From: CAVXGU01 sp963761615
GTDB taxonomy: Bacteria > Acidobacteriota > Vicinamibacteria > Vicinamibacterales > CAVVIG01
DNA length: 64,000 bases
Direction of reading: 5' to 3'
Assembly: GCA_963761615.1 (NCBI GenBank)
Contig: CAVXGU010000004.1
Span: 620,001-684,000, forward strand
A program made the position numbers and the translations under genes. Shown here piece by piece: positions 16,631 to 24,863 of the stretch. How positions within the stretch are numbered: position 1 is the first letter of the stretch; each line of letters starts with the position of its first letter. The notes under the pieces are model-generated. The model ran no database searches. It was not told the origin of the DNA and worked only from the letters and a program-made list of their open reading frames with translations.

Positions 16631-17638
16631 ATGACTCCCGCCATGCTGCCGTCTCCGCCGCCCCTCCGCGTCGCTTTCCTGGGGTGCGGCTTCATCACGC
16701 GCGTGCACAGCCGGCACCTGCGGCGGCTCCGCGCCGCGATCGTGCCGTGCTATGCGAGCCGCGACGCGGCCAAGGCGGCGGAATACGCGCGGCGGTTCGG
16801 CGGCGCCGCCAGCTACGCGAGCTACGACGCCGCCGTCGCCGATCCGGCGGTCGACGCCGTGGTCGTCGCCGTGCCGCCCAGGTACCACCTCGAATGGACG
16901 CTGCGTGCGCTCGACGCCGGCAAGCACGTGCTCGTCGAGAAACCGGCGTTTCCCGCGACCGCGGATTTCGCGACGGCGGCGGCGGCCCGCGATCGCGCGC
17001 GGCGCGTCGTGCTCGTCGGCGAGAACGATCACTACAAGCCCCTCGCCGTGTGCCTCCGGCGCCTCGTGGCCGAGGGCGCGATCGGCGACATGGTGTTCGC
17101 GCACTTCACGACGATCGCGCACCGGCTCAAGGCCGCCGACGACTGGCGCAACGACGAGGCGATGGCGGGCGGCGACGCGTTCTTCGAGGAGGGCATCCAC
17201 TGGCTTCACCTCGCCGGCAGCCTCGGCCCGCGCATCACCAGCGTCCACGGGTTCCGTCCACCGGCGTCACGCGACGGCGTCGATCGGCGCGCGAAGAGCA
17301 TGATGGTCGCCTTCCGCTACGACAACGGCGCCGTCGGCACCCTGTACTACTCGCGTGAGATCCCGTCGTTCTTCCACGGCCTGCGCCTGTCCAAGCTGTT
17401 CGGACGCGGCGGCGTCATCACGTTCGAGTCGAACGGCCTGTTCGTCGTCTCGCGGGGCCGGCGGTTCCAGCCGATGGTGCCGGGCCTGCGCGACATCCGC
17501 GGCTACCAGGCGATGTACCGTGACTTCGTCCGGGCGATTCGCGAGGGCGGCCGCCCGCAGATGAGCCTCGAAGCGGCGCTGGACGATCAGCGGCTGATGG
17601 ATCAGGTGTACGCCGTCCGCGAGCAGTCCGCGCCGTGA
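16631..17638 (+). CDS. Gfo/Idh/MocA-family oxidoreductase
   Basis: The 335-residue protein has an N-terminal NAD(P)-binding fold (LRVAFLGCGFITRVHSRHL). The family EKP motif follows in GKHVLVEKPAF, where Lys contacts cofactor and substrate. A C-terminal alpha/beta domain includes FEEGIHWLHLAGSLG. No export signal is present, so it is cytoplasmic and probably acts on a sugar, inositol or sugar-acid. Its TGA overlaps the GTG of the GMC oxidoreductase (GTGA), and that gene is coupled in turn to a VOC protein. ATG 16643 is a second possible start 12 nt downstream. Confidence 0.9.
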   Translation: MTPAMLPSPPPLRVAFLGCGFITRVHSRHLRRLRAAIVPCYASRDAAKAAEYARRFGGAASYASYDAAVADPAVDAVVVAVPPRYHLEWTLRALDAGKHVLVEKPAFPATADFATAAAARDRARRVVLVGENDHYKPLAVCLRRLVAEGAIGDMVFAHFTTIAHRLKAADDWRNDEAMAGGDAFFEEGIHWLHLAGSLGPRITSVHGFRPPASRDGVDRRAKSMMVAFRYDNGAVGTLYYSREIPSFFHGLRLSKLFGRGGVITFESNGLFVVSRGRRFQPMVPGLRDIRGYQAMYRDFVRAIREGGRPQMSLEAALDDQRLMDQVYAVREQSAP

Positions 17639-19149
17639 GCGAGCACTACGACATCGTGATCATCGGGAGCGGCGCCGGTGGCGGGACGATCGCCAGGGCG
17701 CTCGCCGCGACGGAGGCGCGGATCCTGCTGCTCGAGCGCGGCGACTTCGTGCCGTCCGAGGAGGAGAACTGGAGCCCGGACGCCGTCTGGCGCCAGCTCC
17801 GCTACCGGACGACCGAGCGCTGGCTGGACGGCCAGGGCCGGCCGTTCCGGCCCTACACGCACTACTGCGTCGGGGGGAACAGCAAGTTCTGGGGCAGCGT
17901 TCTCTTCCGGCTGCGCCGTGAAGACTTCGAGGCGGCCGAGCACCCGGGCGGTGTGTCGCCGGCCTGGCCGATTGGCTACGACACCCTCGCCCCGTACTAC
18001 GACCAGGCCGAACGCCTCTACGAGGTGCACGGAGCGACCGGCCTCGATCCCACCGAACCCCCCCGCGGCCCCTATCCGCACGCGCCGATCCCGCATTCCG
18101 AGGAGATGTCGGAGATGGTCGCCGGGCTGCGCCGGCTCGGCCTGCATCCGTCGCCCCTGCCGCTCGGGCTGATCCGCCCCGGCGAGCCGGGAGGCTGCGT
18201 CCTGTGCGACACGTGCAACTCGTTCCCCTGCCGTCTTCGCAGGAAGAGCGACGCGGAGGTGTGCGCCGTTCGCGACGCGATGCGCCGGCCCACGCTCTCG
18301 CTGTGGACCAAGGCAAGGGCGCGCCGCCTGCTCACCGATCCCTCGGGGCACCGGGTCGAGGCCGTCGAGGTCGAGCGCGGCGGCGAGGTCATCCGCGTCG
18401 AGGGCGGCCTGTTCGTCGTCTCGTGCGGCGCGGTGAACTCCGCGGCGCTGCTCCTGCAGTCGGCGAACGGGGCGCACCCCGCCGGCCTGGCCAACGGCTC
18501 CGGGCTCGTCGGCCGCCGCTACATGGCGCACCAGGCGACCATGATGGAAGGGTTCCACCCGCTGCGGCCCAACCACACGGTCTTCCAGAAGACCGTGGCG
18601 ATCAACGACTTCTACCTGCGGGGCGCCGACGGCCGGCCGCCGCTCGGACAGATTCAGTCGCAGGGGCGGACGCATGGCGTGATGGCGCAGACCGTGTACC
18701 CCTGGATTCCGCTGTGGGCCTACGAGTGGTGGGTCGCCCGCGGCGTGGACTGGCTCGCGATGTCCGAGGATCTGCCGCAGCCCGACAACCGGGTCACGGT
18801 CGAGGGCGACGGCCGGATCCGGCTCGCCTACCAGTCGAACAACACGGACGCCCACCGGCGCCTCGTGCGCGAGATGACCACGATCCTCAAGCGCCTGGGC
18901 TTCTGGACCGTGATCACGCACTCCCACGGCGCGCAGAACACGACGCACCAGTGCGGCACGCTGGTGTTCGGCACGGATCCGGCAGCCTCGGTGCTCGACC
19001 CGTACTGCCGATCGCACGAGGTGCGCAACCTGTTCGTCGTCGACGCCTCGTTCTTCCCTTCGTCGGCCGCCGTCAACCCGGCGCTGACGATCATCGCGCA
19101 GGCCCTGCGCGTCGCGGACCACATCAAGGACACGGAGTTGAGAGCGTGA
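17635..19149 (+). CDS. GMC-family FAD oxidoreductase with a four-cysteine insert
   Basis: The 504-residue flavoenzyme has the FAD-binding start YDIVIIGSGAGGGTIARAL and the second GMC block HYCVGGNSKFWGSVL. Its C-terminal active-site regions are NTTHQCGTLVFGTDP and VNPALTIIAQALRVAD. It most likely oxidises a hydroxyl of a sugar, glycoside or alcohol. A cysteine cluster CVLCDTCNSFPC (Cys188/191/194/199) lies in the substrate domain, where some bacterial sugar dehydrogenases carry an Fe-S cluster. No signal peptide is visible. It is translationally coupled on both sides by GTGA overlaps. Confidence 0.92.
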   Translation: MSEHYDIVIIGSGAGGGTIARALAATEARILLLERGDFVPSEEENWSPDAVWRQLRYRTTERWLDGQGRPFRPYTHYCVGGNSKFWGSVLFRLRREDFEAAEHPGGVSPAWPIGYDTLAPYYDQAERLYEVHGATGLDPTEPPRGPYPHAPIPHSEEMSEMVAGLRRLGLHPSPLPLGLIRPGEPGGCVLCDTCNSFPCRLRRKSDAEVCAVRDAMRRPTLSLWTKARARRLLTDPSGHRVEAVEVERGGEVIRVEGGLFVVSCGAVNSAALLLQSANGAHPAGLANGSGLVGRRYMAHQATMMEGFHPLRPNHTVFQKTVAINDFYLRGADGRPPLGQIQSQGRTHGVMAQTVYPWIPLWAYEWWVARGVDWLAMSEDLPQPDNRVTVEGDGRIRLAYQSNNTDAHRRLVREMTTILKRLGFWTVITHSHGAQNTTHQCGTLVFGTDPAASVLDPYCRSHEVRNLFVVDASFFPSSAAVNPALTIIAQALRVADHIKDTELRA

Positions 19150-19805
19150 GAGCACGATCCCTGAGCCACATCGGCATCACCGTGTCGGATTTCGACAAGG
19201 CGGTCCAGTTCTACTGGGACGTGTTCGGCTGCCCGGTCGTGGGCGTCTCCGAGGCCCCACCCGAGCGCGTGCGGACGTTCTTCGGCGTCGACGCGCCGCA
19301 ACCCTCCTGCAAGATCGGCTGGGTGCGGGTGCCGGGCGGCGGGATCCTCGAGATCTTCGGGTTCACGCCGGCGCTCCCGCCCGGCTCGATCCTCTGGAAC
19401 CGCGTCGGGCTCACGCACTTCAGCTTCAACGTGCGCGACACGCAGAAGTGGTACGACTACCTGATCGGCAAGGGCGTCGAGTGCCTCGGAAGGCCCGAGC
19501 GGTCGCCGCGCGGCCACACCTTCTTCTTCGCGCGCGACTTCGACGGCAACCTGATCGAGATGATCGATCTCGGCCGCATGCACTACGTGCTGTCGTGGGG
19601 CGGCGCGCTCGGCGGGTGGCTCTTCAGGCGGGGACGATACAAGCAGGTACTACGGAGGCGACCGGGAAACGGCGGATCGGGGGAACTGAGGAACGGCAGT
19701 TCCCCGGTTCCCCGAGTCCCGGGTGCTCAGCTCTGTGCGGGCTTGGGCAGCAGGATGTTCGTCGCGAGACCGGTCCATCGGAGCGGGACGATGACCGCCC
19801 AGTAG
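19146..19805 (+). CDS. VOC (glyoxalase/dioxygenase-fold) protein with an atypical C-terminal tail
   Basis: Residues 1 to about 155 form a standard VOC domain: SLSHIGITVSDFDKAVQFYW, VGLTHFSFNVRDTQKWYDYL and FDGNLIEMIDLG carry the metal-ligand positions His, His and Glu. The GTG at 19146 overlaps the GMC stop. After RRGRYKQVLRRRPG the frame runs another 50 residues with no family character. It passes through a terminator-like hairpin at 19681 and 79 bp into the convergent desaturase gene. The tail is probably read-through after loss of an original stop. The enzyme may act on a product of the two upstream oxidoreductases. Confidence 0.8.
   Translation: MRARSLSHIGITVSDFDKAVQFYWDVFGCPVVGVSEAPPERVRTFFGVDAPQPSCKIGWVRVPGGGILEIFGFTPALPPGSILWNRVGLTHFSFNVRDTQKWYDYLIGKGVECLGRPERSPRGHTFFFARDFDGNLIEMIDLGRMHYVLSWGGALGGWLFRRGRYKQVLRRRPGNGGSGELRNGSSPVPRVPGAQLCAGLGSRMFVARPVHRSGTMTAQ
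19681..19704. terminator. Perfect 8-bp-stem hairpin between convergent genes
   Basis: GGGAACTG (19681-19688) pairs exactly with CAGTTCCC (19697-19704) around an 8-nt loop. It lies between the VOC domain and the desaturase stop (19727) and has the position of a bidirectional terminator. It is inside the extended VOC frame. Confidence 0.6.
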
Positions 19806-20563
19806 CCCCAGTCGGCGACCGCTTCCCACTTGGTCCAGGCAAAGCGGGCGGTGGCCTGCTGGCCGTGGTGGTTGTTGTGGAACCCCTCGCCCGCCGTCAG
19901 CAGGGCGACGACCCAGTTGTTGAACGTCTTGATTGCGTACGCGGCGCGCGAGTTCTGGTAGCCCCCCAGCCACCGGTGCGGCCAGTGGCAGAGCGCGTTG
20001 ATCGACGGATTCAACAGGAAGACGAACGTGGCCGCGTGGATGAGCGCGGCCGCCGTGCCGAGGACGAGGCCTTCGATCAGGGCGTCGGTGAGCGACTTGT
20101 GGTGAAACAGCGCCTGCACGCCCAGCGTGACCCAGAGGAACGCCGTGCCGACCAGCAGGCCCATCCACCCGCGCCGGAAGAAGTGGCGATCCCACCACGT
20201 CCGCTTGGCGAGGATGTCACGCGCGAAGAGCGACAGGGTCTCGGGGTGCTTGCGCAGTTCGGTTAGGTAGTACCAGACATTGCCGAGCTGGATGTGCCAG
20301 AAGCCCTCCAGCCACGGGCTGTGCGGGTCGCGCTTGTTCGGCGCCACCTCGACGTCCGAGAAGGCATGGTGCTTCCGGTGCACCGCGGCCCAGACGGCCG
20401 GGTCGACGCCGGTCGTGATCCAGTTCGTGAACTTGAACCACCACTCCGCGATCGGGTGCAGGGTCAGCGCGCGGTGCGTCACCGTTCGGTGAAGGTAGAC
20501 CGTCGTCGCCGGCACCGCCAGCAGGAAGGTCGGGATCAGGGACCAGAGCCACGCCCGGAGCAT
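19727..20563 (-). CDS. Acyl-CoA/acyl-lipid fatty-acid desaturase (stearoyl-CoA desaturase type)
   Basis: The 278-residue membrane enzyme carries the three histidine boxes of membrane di-iron desaturases: HRTVTH, HRKHH in WAAVHRKHHAFSD, and HNNHH in GEGFHNNHHGQQ. An extra Asn/His block, LNPSINALCHWPHRWLGG, also fits this group. Four hydrophobic segments are visible. It would introduce a cis double bond into acyl chains and so tune membrane fluidity. A GGGAGG ribosome site is 9 nt ahead of the ATG at 20563. A TACAAT -10-like box is about 50 bp upstream. Confidence 0.93.
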   Translation of the reverse strand: MLRAWLWSLIPTFLLAVPATTVYLHRTVTHRALTLHPIAEWWFKFTNWITTGVDPAVWAAVHRKHHAFSDVEVAPNKRDPHSPWLEGFWHIQLGNVWYYLTELRKHPETLSLFARDILAKRTWWDRHFFRRGWMGLLVGTAFLWVTLGVQALFHHKSLTDALIEGLVLGTAAALIHAATFVFLLNPSINALCHWPHRWLGGYQNSRAAYAIKTFNNWVVALLTAGEGFHNNHHGQQATARFAWTKWEAVADWGYWAVIVPLRWTGLATNILLPKPAQS

Positions 20564-20613
20564 CTATCAGCGCCTCCCGGAAAAGGATACGAATCGCCTG
20601 GAACGAATACTCA

Positions 20614-20619
20614 ATTGTA
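20614..20619 (-). promoter_or_regulatory. Probable -10 box of the desaturase gene
   Basis: TACAAT reads on the minus strand inside an AT-rich patch (CTACAATTGAGTATTCG) about 50 bp before the desaturase start. A good -35 at 17 bp spacing is not evident. The remainder of the 278-bp divergent gap (20564-20841) has a second AT-rich patch with TAGAAT at 20790-20795. That may serve the cytochrome gene at 20842. Nothing else was found in this gap. Confidence 0.45.
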
Positions 20620-20841
20620 GCGTGTTTCCGAGGACGGCCGCCCGGCGACCTGGCACCTTTTCCGCGACATCGCGACGCGTTGCCCGCGCGTCGGAAACCC
20701 GGCACCCTCCTCGGGGGCGGCGAGCCCTTCGCGCTGTTCACGCGCGCGCCAAAGCGCAAAAAATCTCCGGTCCGACACCCCGGTTACATTAGAATACAAA
20801 GTAGACTGGCCGATATTTTCGGCGAGGGGGAGGGGAGCTCA

Positions 20842-22266
20842 ATGACTGGTACACGGAAAGGGTGGCGCATCGCCCGGACGAGCGTGGCGGCGCTCGGCGC
20901 CATCGCCACGATGGCAGTACCGGCCCTGGCGGCGGACGGCGCCGCCGCACAGGTCACGTTCAGCAAGGACATCGCGCCGATCTTCCAGGCGAAATGCCAG
21001 GACTGTCATCAGCCGAACTCGATTGCGCCGATGTCGCTCATCACGTACCAGGAGGCGCGGCCGTGGGCTCGCGACATCCGTGAGCGCGTGGCGGCGCACC
21101 AGATGCCGCCCTGGCACATCGACAAGAGCGTCGGGATCCAGAAGTTCAAGAACGACATGTCGCTCACCGATGAGCAGGTCGACACGATCGTGCGCTGGGT
21201 CGACGGCGGCGCGCCCCAGGGCGATCCGAAGGATATCCCGCCGGCCAAGCCGATCACGACGACGAACGAGTGGCGCGGCCAGATGGACGGCTTCGGGCCG
21301 CCGGACCTGGTCGTCCGCGCCGACGAGTACATGATGCCGGCCGCCCATCAGGACGTCTGGTGGCGTCCGATGAGCGAGATTCCCATCAGCGAGCCTCGCT
21401 GGGTCAAGATGGTCGAGATCCGGCCGACCAGCCTTCAGGCCCGCAAGACCCTGCACCACTCGATCGCGTACCTCGTGCTGAACAACGACCCGGACGCCGT
21501 GAATACCGGGACCGGGGCGACGGCATCGGCCGGGCCCGCGGCGCGCGGCGCGGGCATCGACCCCGACGACCTCGTCAACCGCCGCCCGCAGCTCATGGAG
21601 TGGGCCATCGGCAAGGGCTACGACCTCTACCGCCCCGACACCGGCAAGCTGCTGGTCCCGGGCGAGAAGATCTCGTGGGACGAGCACATTCACGCCGCGG
21701 GCGAGGACACGTCGACGGGCTCCGAGATCGGCATCTGGTTCTACCCGAAAGGCCAGGAGCCGCGTCACCGCAGCTACCTCGTGGGCTTCACCGGCATTCG
21801 GCGCGCGCCGGGCGCGCCCGCTCTCGACATCCCGCCGAACTCGATCGCCTACACGGAAGGGTTCACTCTGCTCAGGGAGAACACCCTCATCGAGAACTTC
21901 CAGCCGCACTTCCACCTGCGCGGCAAGGCGATGCAGGTCGAGGCGATCCTGCCCAACGGCACGACGCAGATCGTCAGCTACGTGGGCAACTTCAACTTCA
22001 ACTGGATGACCAACTACATCTACGCCGACGATGCGGCGCCGGTGTTCCCGAAGGGGACGATCATCCACGTCACCGCGTGGTACGACAACACCCGCGCGAA
22101 CAAGAACAACCCCGACCCCGACCAGTGGGTCGGCTACGGCGACCGCACCGTGGACGAGATGGCGCACGCGTGGATGAACGTCACGTACCTCTCGGACCAG
22201 GAGTACCAGCAGCTGATCGCCGAGCGCAAGGCGAAGTCCGCGTCGGGATCCCAGCAGCAGCAGTAG
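20842..22266 (+). CDS. Secreted heme c / PHM-like copper type II monooxygenase-fold protein
   Basis: The 474-residue product has a signal peptide (TSVAALGAIATMAVPALA) and one heme c site (CQDCH) in FSKDIAPIFQAKCQDCHQP. After that it resembles the peptidylglycine/dopamine monooxygenase core. LHHSIAY gives the paired His expected at the first copper, QPHFHLRGKAM gives HxH, and VDEMAHAWMNVTY gives the Met expected at the second copper. It is probably a periplasmic redox enzyme in which heme feeds electrons to a dicopper site. The substrate is unknown. The ATG at 20842 follows GGGGAG. The next gene, separated by a strong hairpin, may be its partner. Confidence 0.8.
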   Translation: MTGTRKGWRIARTSVAALGAIATMAVPALAADGAAAQVTFSKDIAPIFQAKCQDCHQPNSIAPMSLITYQEARPWARDIRERVAAHQMPPWHIDKSVGIQKFKNDMSLTDEQVDTIVRWVDGGAPQGDPKDIPPAKPITTTNEWRGQMDGFGPPDLVVRADEYMMPAAHQDVWWRPMSEIPISEPRWVKMVEIRPTSLQARKTLHHSIAYLVLNNDPDAVNTGTGATASAGPAARGAGIDPDDLVNRRPQLMEWAIGKGYDLYRPDTGKLLVPGEKISWDEHIHAAGEDTSTGSEIGIWFYPKGQEPRHRSYLVGFTGIRRAPGAPALDIPPNSIAYTEGFTLLRENTLIENFQPHFHLRGKAMQVEAILPNGTTQIVSYVGNFNFNWMTNYIYADDAAPVFPKGTIIHVTAWYDNTRANKNNPDPDQWVGYGDRTVDEMAHAWMNVTYLSDQEYQQLIAERKAKSASGSQQQQ

Positions 22267-22302
22267 CGAACGAGGTCAGACACGCCGGTTTCCAAACCGC
22301 GC

Positions 22303-22337
22303 GCGACGGGGCCGGGCCAGGCGCCCGGCTCCGTCGC
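22303..22337 (+). terminator. Strong 15-bp-stem hairpin between two same-strand genes
   Basis: GCGACGGGGCCGGGC (22303-22317) pairs with GCCCGGCTCCGTCGC (22323-22337) with one G-T wobble and a 5-nt loop. It is followed by GTCCATCCTTCCC, not a run of T. It lies 37 nt after the cytochrome stop and 31 nt before the next start. It is therefore either a terminator with an independent downstream promoter, or an mRNA-stability element that sets the ratio of the two products. Confidence 0.7.
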
Positions 22338-22367
22338 GTCCATCCTTCCCAAGTGAGAGTTCTGCGC

Positions 22368-23252
22368 ATGAAGTCCTATCGATATCCGGTTCTGTTCCTG
22401 TGCGCGGCGGTCGCCGTGGCCGGCGTCGTGCTGTCGGCGCAGCGGCTGCCCATCGAGCCCCCCAAGGCCTTCGGCACCAGCATCACCGGCGCCTTCGAGG
22501 GCTGGTTCGACAACCCGGGCGGCGGCGGGCGCGGCTTCCTGGTCGGCTATCTCAATCGCAACCTGCAGACGGACATCGACGTCCCGATCGGGCCCAACAA
22601 CCGCATCGAGCCCGGCGGCCCCGACCAGGGCCAGCCGACGCACTTCCTGCACGGGCGCCGCTACGGCATGTTCGTCGTGCCCGTGCCGAAGGACTTCACG
22701 TCGGCGGACCAGCGGCTGACGTGGACCATCGTGGTGAACGGCCAGAGCACCGTGATCCCGCTCCGCCTGCACCCCGACTACGTCGTGAGTCCGTTCACCG
22801 ACGTCGCCGTCGGCAACACGCCGCCCGTCGTCAGGCTCTCCGAGCACGGGCCGACCAGCCAGGGGCCCGTCGCCGCGATCGCGACCGCGGAGTCGCGGAC
22901 GACGAGCGTGTCGCAGCCGCTGACCCTCGAGGTCTGGGCGACCGACGATGCCAAGTACACGAGCGGCACGAACGCGCCGATGCGGAACCCGCCGCCGCCG
23001 GTCCGGATGCTCTGGTCGCAGTTCCGCGGAACGGGCAAGGTGACGTTCGGCGCGGCCGAGCCCACGTTCGAGATCACCAAGGGCGGTCAGGTGGATCAGC
23101 CGTTCGAGGGCAAAGCCACGACGACGGCGACATTCAGCGCGCCGGGCGACTACTTCCTCCACGCCACGGTGAACGACTACTCGGGTGACGGCGGTGGCGG
23201 CGAGGTGTGCTGCTGGACGACGGCCATGCTGAAGGTGACGGTGACTCCGTAG
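22368..23252 (+). CDS. Secreted protein of unknown function
   Basis: The 294-residue protein has a signal peptide (YPVLFLCAAVAVAGVVLSA). Its mature sequence is rich in beta structure. Recognisable pieces are GAFEGWFDNPGGGGRGFLVGYLNRN near the start, an Ig-like region with TATFSAPGDYFLHATVNDYS near the end, and a vicinal Cys pair in GGEVCCWTTAML. I do not recognise a named family. Co-orientation with the heme/copper protein just upstream suggests a shared pathway, perhaps as a periplasmic partner. Confidence 0.65.
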   Translation: MKSYRYPVLFLCAAVAVAGVVLSAQRLPIEPPKAFGTSITGAFEGWFDNPGGGGRGFLVGYLNRNLQTDIDVPIGPNNRIEPGGPDQGQPTHFLHGRRYGMFVVPVPKDFTSADQRLTWTIVVNGQSTVIPLRLHPDYVVSPFTDVAVGNTPPVVRLSEHGPTSQGPVAAIATAESRTTSVSQPLTLEVWATDDAKYTSGTNAPMRNPPPPVRMLWSQFRGTGKVTFGAAEPTFEITKGGQVDQPFEGKATTTATFSAPGDYFLHATVNDYSGDGGGGEVCCWTTAMLKVTVTP

Positions 23253-23264
23253 CGGCTCGAGGTC

Positions 23265-23310
23265 ACGGGCTCAAGGCTCTCGGCTCTGGGCTCTCGGCTC
23301 TCGGCGGAAC
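23265..23310. repeat. GGCTCTCG/GGCTCTGG microsatellite
   Basis: The gap between the secreted-protein stop (23252) and the convergent metal-permease gene (23355) contains reiterated GGCTCTCGGCTCTGGGCTCT. A 20-nt piece, AGAGCCCAGAGCCGAGAGCC in reverse complement, recurs exactly at about 32874-32893, inside the start of a binding-protein gene. Confidence 0.75.
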
Positions 23311-23354
23311 ACGATGCAGTGCGACACCGTGGTCGGCCCGGAGCCCGGAGCCCG

Positions 23355-24113
23355 TCAGTCCCCCCGGCGGACGAGGCTCAGCAGATAGGCGGCGGTCGCG
23401 ACCATGACGATGAGCGGGCCGCTCTCGCGGTGGAGCGTCGCGGCCATCCAGGCGCCGAGCGCCGTCGACAGGACGGCAACGGCCACCGACACGGCGAGCA
23501 TCCCGTTCAGGTTCGTGGCCACCCGCTTGGCGGTCGCCGCCGGGACGATGATGAGCGCGCCCATCAGCAGGACGCCCAGGTAGCGCAGTCCCAGCGCGAT
23601 CGTCAGGGCGAACATCTCCAGGTACAGCAGGTTCAGGCGCCTCACATTCACGCCCGCCGTGCGCGCGACGTCGGGTGAAATCAGCGCGACCACCAGGCTG
23701 TTGCGCTGGCGGAGGATGAAGGTGACGATCACGACGGACGCCACGGCCCCGAACACCAGCTCGGCCCGGCTGAGGGCGCCGACGCCGCCGAAGAGCGCGT
23801 CGACCAAGTCCTCGCCGGAGGTCGTCAGGCTCCCGACGGCCAGCGCGGCCGAGAAGACGATGCCGATCACGGTCTCGGTGGCGGCGCGCGTCCGATCCTC
23901 GAGCGCCCAGACGAGCAGCGCGCCGAAGAAGAGCATCGCGACCGCACCGAAGATCGGATGAATCCCGAGCGCCAGCGCCACGCCGATGCCGGGGAGCGCG
24001 ACGTGCGAGAGCGGATCGGCGGCGAGCGCCATGCGCCGCATGACCGCGAAGCAGCCGACGAGGCCGGCCGCCACGGCCATCGCGAGCGCCAGGAGGAGGG
24101 CGTCAGCAGGCAT
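23355..24113 (-). CDS. Zinc/manganese ABC transporter permease (ZnuB/MntB type)
   Basis: The 252-residue integral membrane protein has about seven hydrophobic segments. Family blocks include VGCFAVMRRMALAADPLSHVALPGIG near the start and GLRYLGVLLMGALIIVPAATAKRV later, which are characteristic of ABC-3 metal permeases. Its ATG is 2 bp after the ATPase stop, so the two form a unit. No substrate-binding lipoprotein (ZnuA/MntA) gene is adjacent. The metal is probably zinc or manganese but is not determined by sequence. Confidence 0.9.
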   Translation of the reverse strand: MPADALLLALAMAVAAGLVGCFAVMRRMALAADPLSHVALPGIGVALALGIHPIFGAVAMLFFGALLVWALEDRTRAATETVIGIVFSAALAVGSLTTSGEDLVDALFGGVGALSRAELVFGAVASVVIVTFILRQRNSLVVALISPDVARTAGVNVRRLNLLYLEMFALTIALGLRYLGVLLMGALIIVPAATAKRVATNLNGMLAVSVAVAVLSTALGAWMAATLHRESGPLIVMVATAAYLLSLVRRGD

Positions 24114-24115
24114 GT

Positions 24116-24811
24116 TCAGTGTTCGTGGACGTGGTACCCCACCGAGGTGCCGTACAGCTCCCGCAGCAGTTCGGGCGTGAGGATCGCCTGAGGGGGCCCG
24201 ACGCAGGTCTGCATCCGGCCCAGGCAGAGCACCTGCGTCGCGTAGCGGTAGACGACCGACAGCTCGTGCGAGATGAAGAGCACCGTCAGGCCCTGCTCCT
24301 GCTGGAGCCGGCGGACGAGCTCGTTCAGCTGCTCCTGCCCCGGCTCGTCGACGCCCGCGGTCGGCTCGTCGAGCAGGAGCACCGTGGGGTCGCCGAGCAG
24401 CGCGAAGCCGACGAGCAGCCGCTGGAACTGTCCCCCCGAGAGAATGCCGATCGGCCGCGCCGCGACGTCGGGCGTCACGCCGACGAGCGACAGGATGCGC
24501 GAGAGGCCGGAATCGGCCTCACGCGCGATCGCCGCGCGGGCGCGGAGAAAGTCCATACCGGTGACCGGGACGTCGCGTTCGAGATCGAGCTTCTGCGGGA
24601 CATACCCAATCCGCGTGCCGCGCCTCCACCGGATGGCGCCCTCGTAGGGCAGCGCTCCGATGAGCGCGCGGAACAGCACGGTCTTGCCGGCCCCGTTCGG
24701 CCCGAGGATGGCGAGCGACGTCCCGGGATCCACCTGAAATCCGAGGTCCGACAGCACGGTGGTCCTGCCGAACCGGACCGTGAGGTGGGCGACGTCGAGA
24801 ATGGGTTCCAC
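24116..24811 (-). CDS. Zinc/manganese ABC transporter ATP-binding protein (ZnuC/MntA type)
   Basis: The 231-residue ATPase has Walker A ILGPNGAGKTVLFRAL, signature ILSGGQFQRLLVGFAL, Walker B VLLLDEPTAGVDEPG and the switch His in LFISHELSVV. The C-terminus ends YHVHEH, a small His cluster common in metal-transporter ATPases. It is the first gene of the two-gene metal-uptake unit. Upstream of its start lies a 9-bp GAACCCCGA-type array (24829-24863), so that array is within its promoter region. Confidence 0.92.
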   Translation of the reverse strand: MEPILDVAHLTVRFGRTTVLSDLGFQVDPGTSLAILGPNGAGKTVLFRALIGALPYEGAIRWRRGTRIGYVPQKLDLERDVPVTGMDFLRARAAIAREADSGLSRILSLVGVTPDVAARPIGILSGGQFQRLLVGFALLGDPTVLLLDEPTAGVDEPGQEQLNELVRRLQQEQGLTVLFISHELSVVYRYATQVLCLGRMQTCVGPPQAILTPELLRELYGTSVGYHVHEH

Positions 24812-24828
24812 GGAGGGGTCAATTATAG

Positions 24829-24863
24829 GGTTCTCGAGGTTCTCGGGGTTCTCGAGGTTCTTC
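24829..24863. repeat. 9-bp minisatellite array A (GGTTCTCGG/GGTTCTCGA)
   Basis: About four copies of GGTTCTCGG or GGTTCTCGA, which is the reverse complement of the CCGAGAACC unit seen at 25142 and 25991. The array begins 17 bp upstream of the metal-transporter ATPase start and ends at the stop of a truncated four-helix-bundle gene. Confidence 0.8.
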
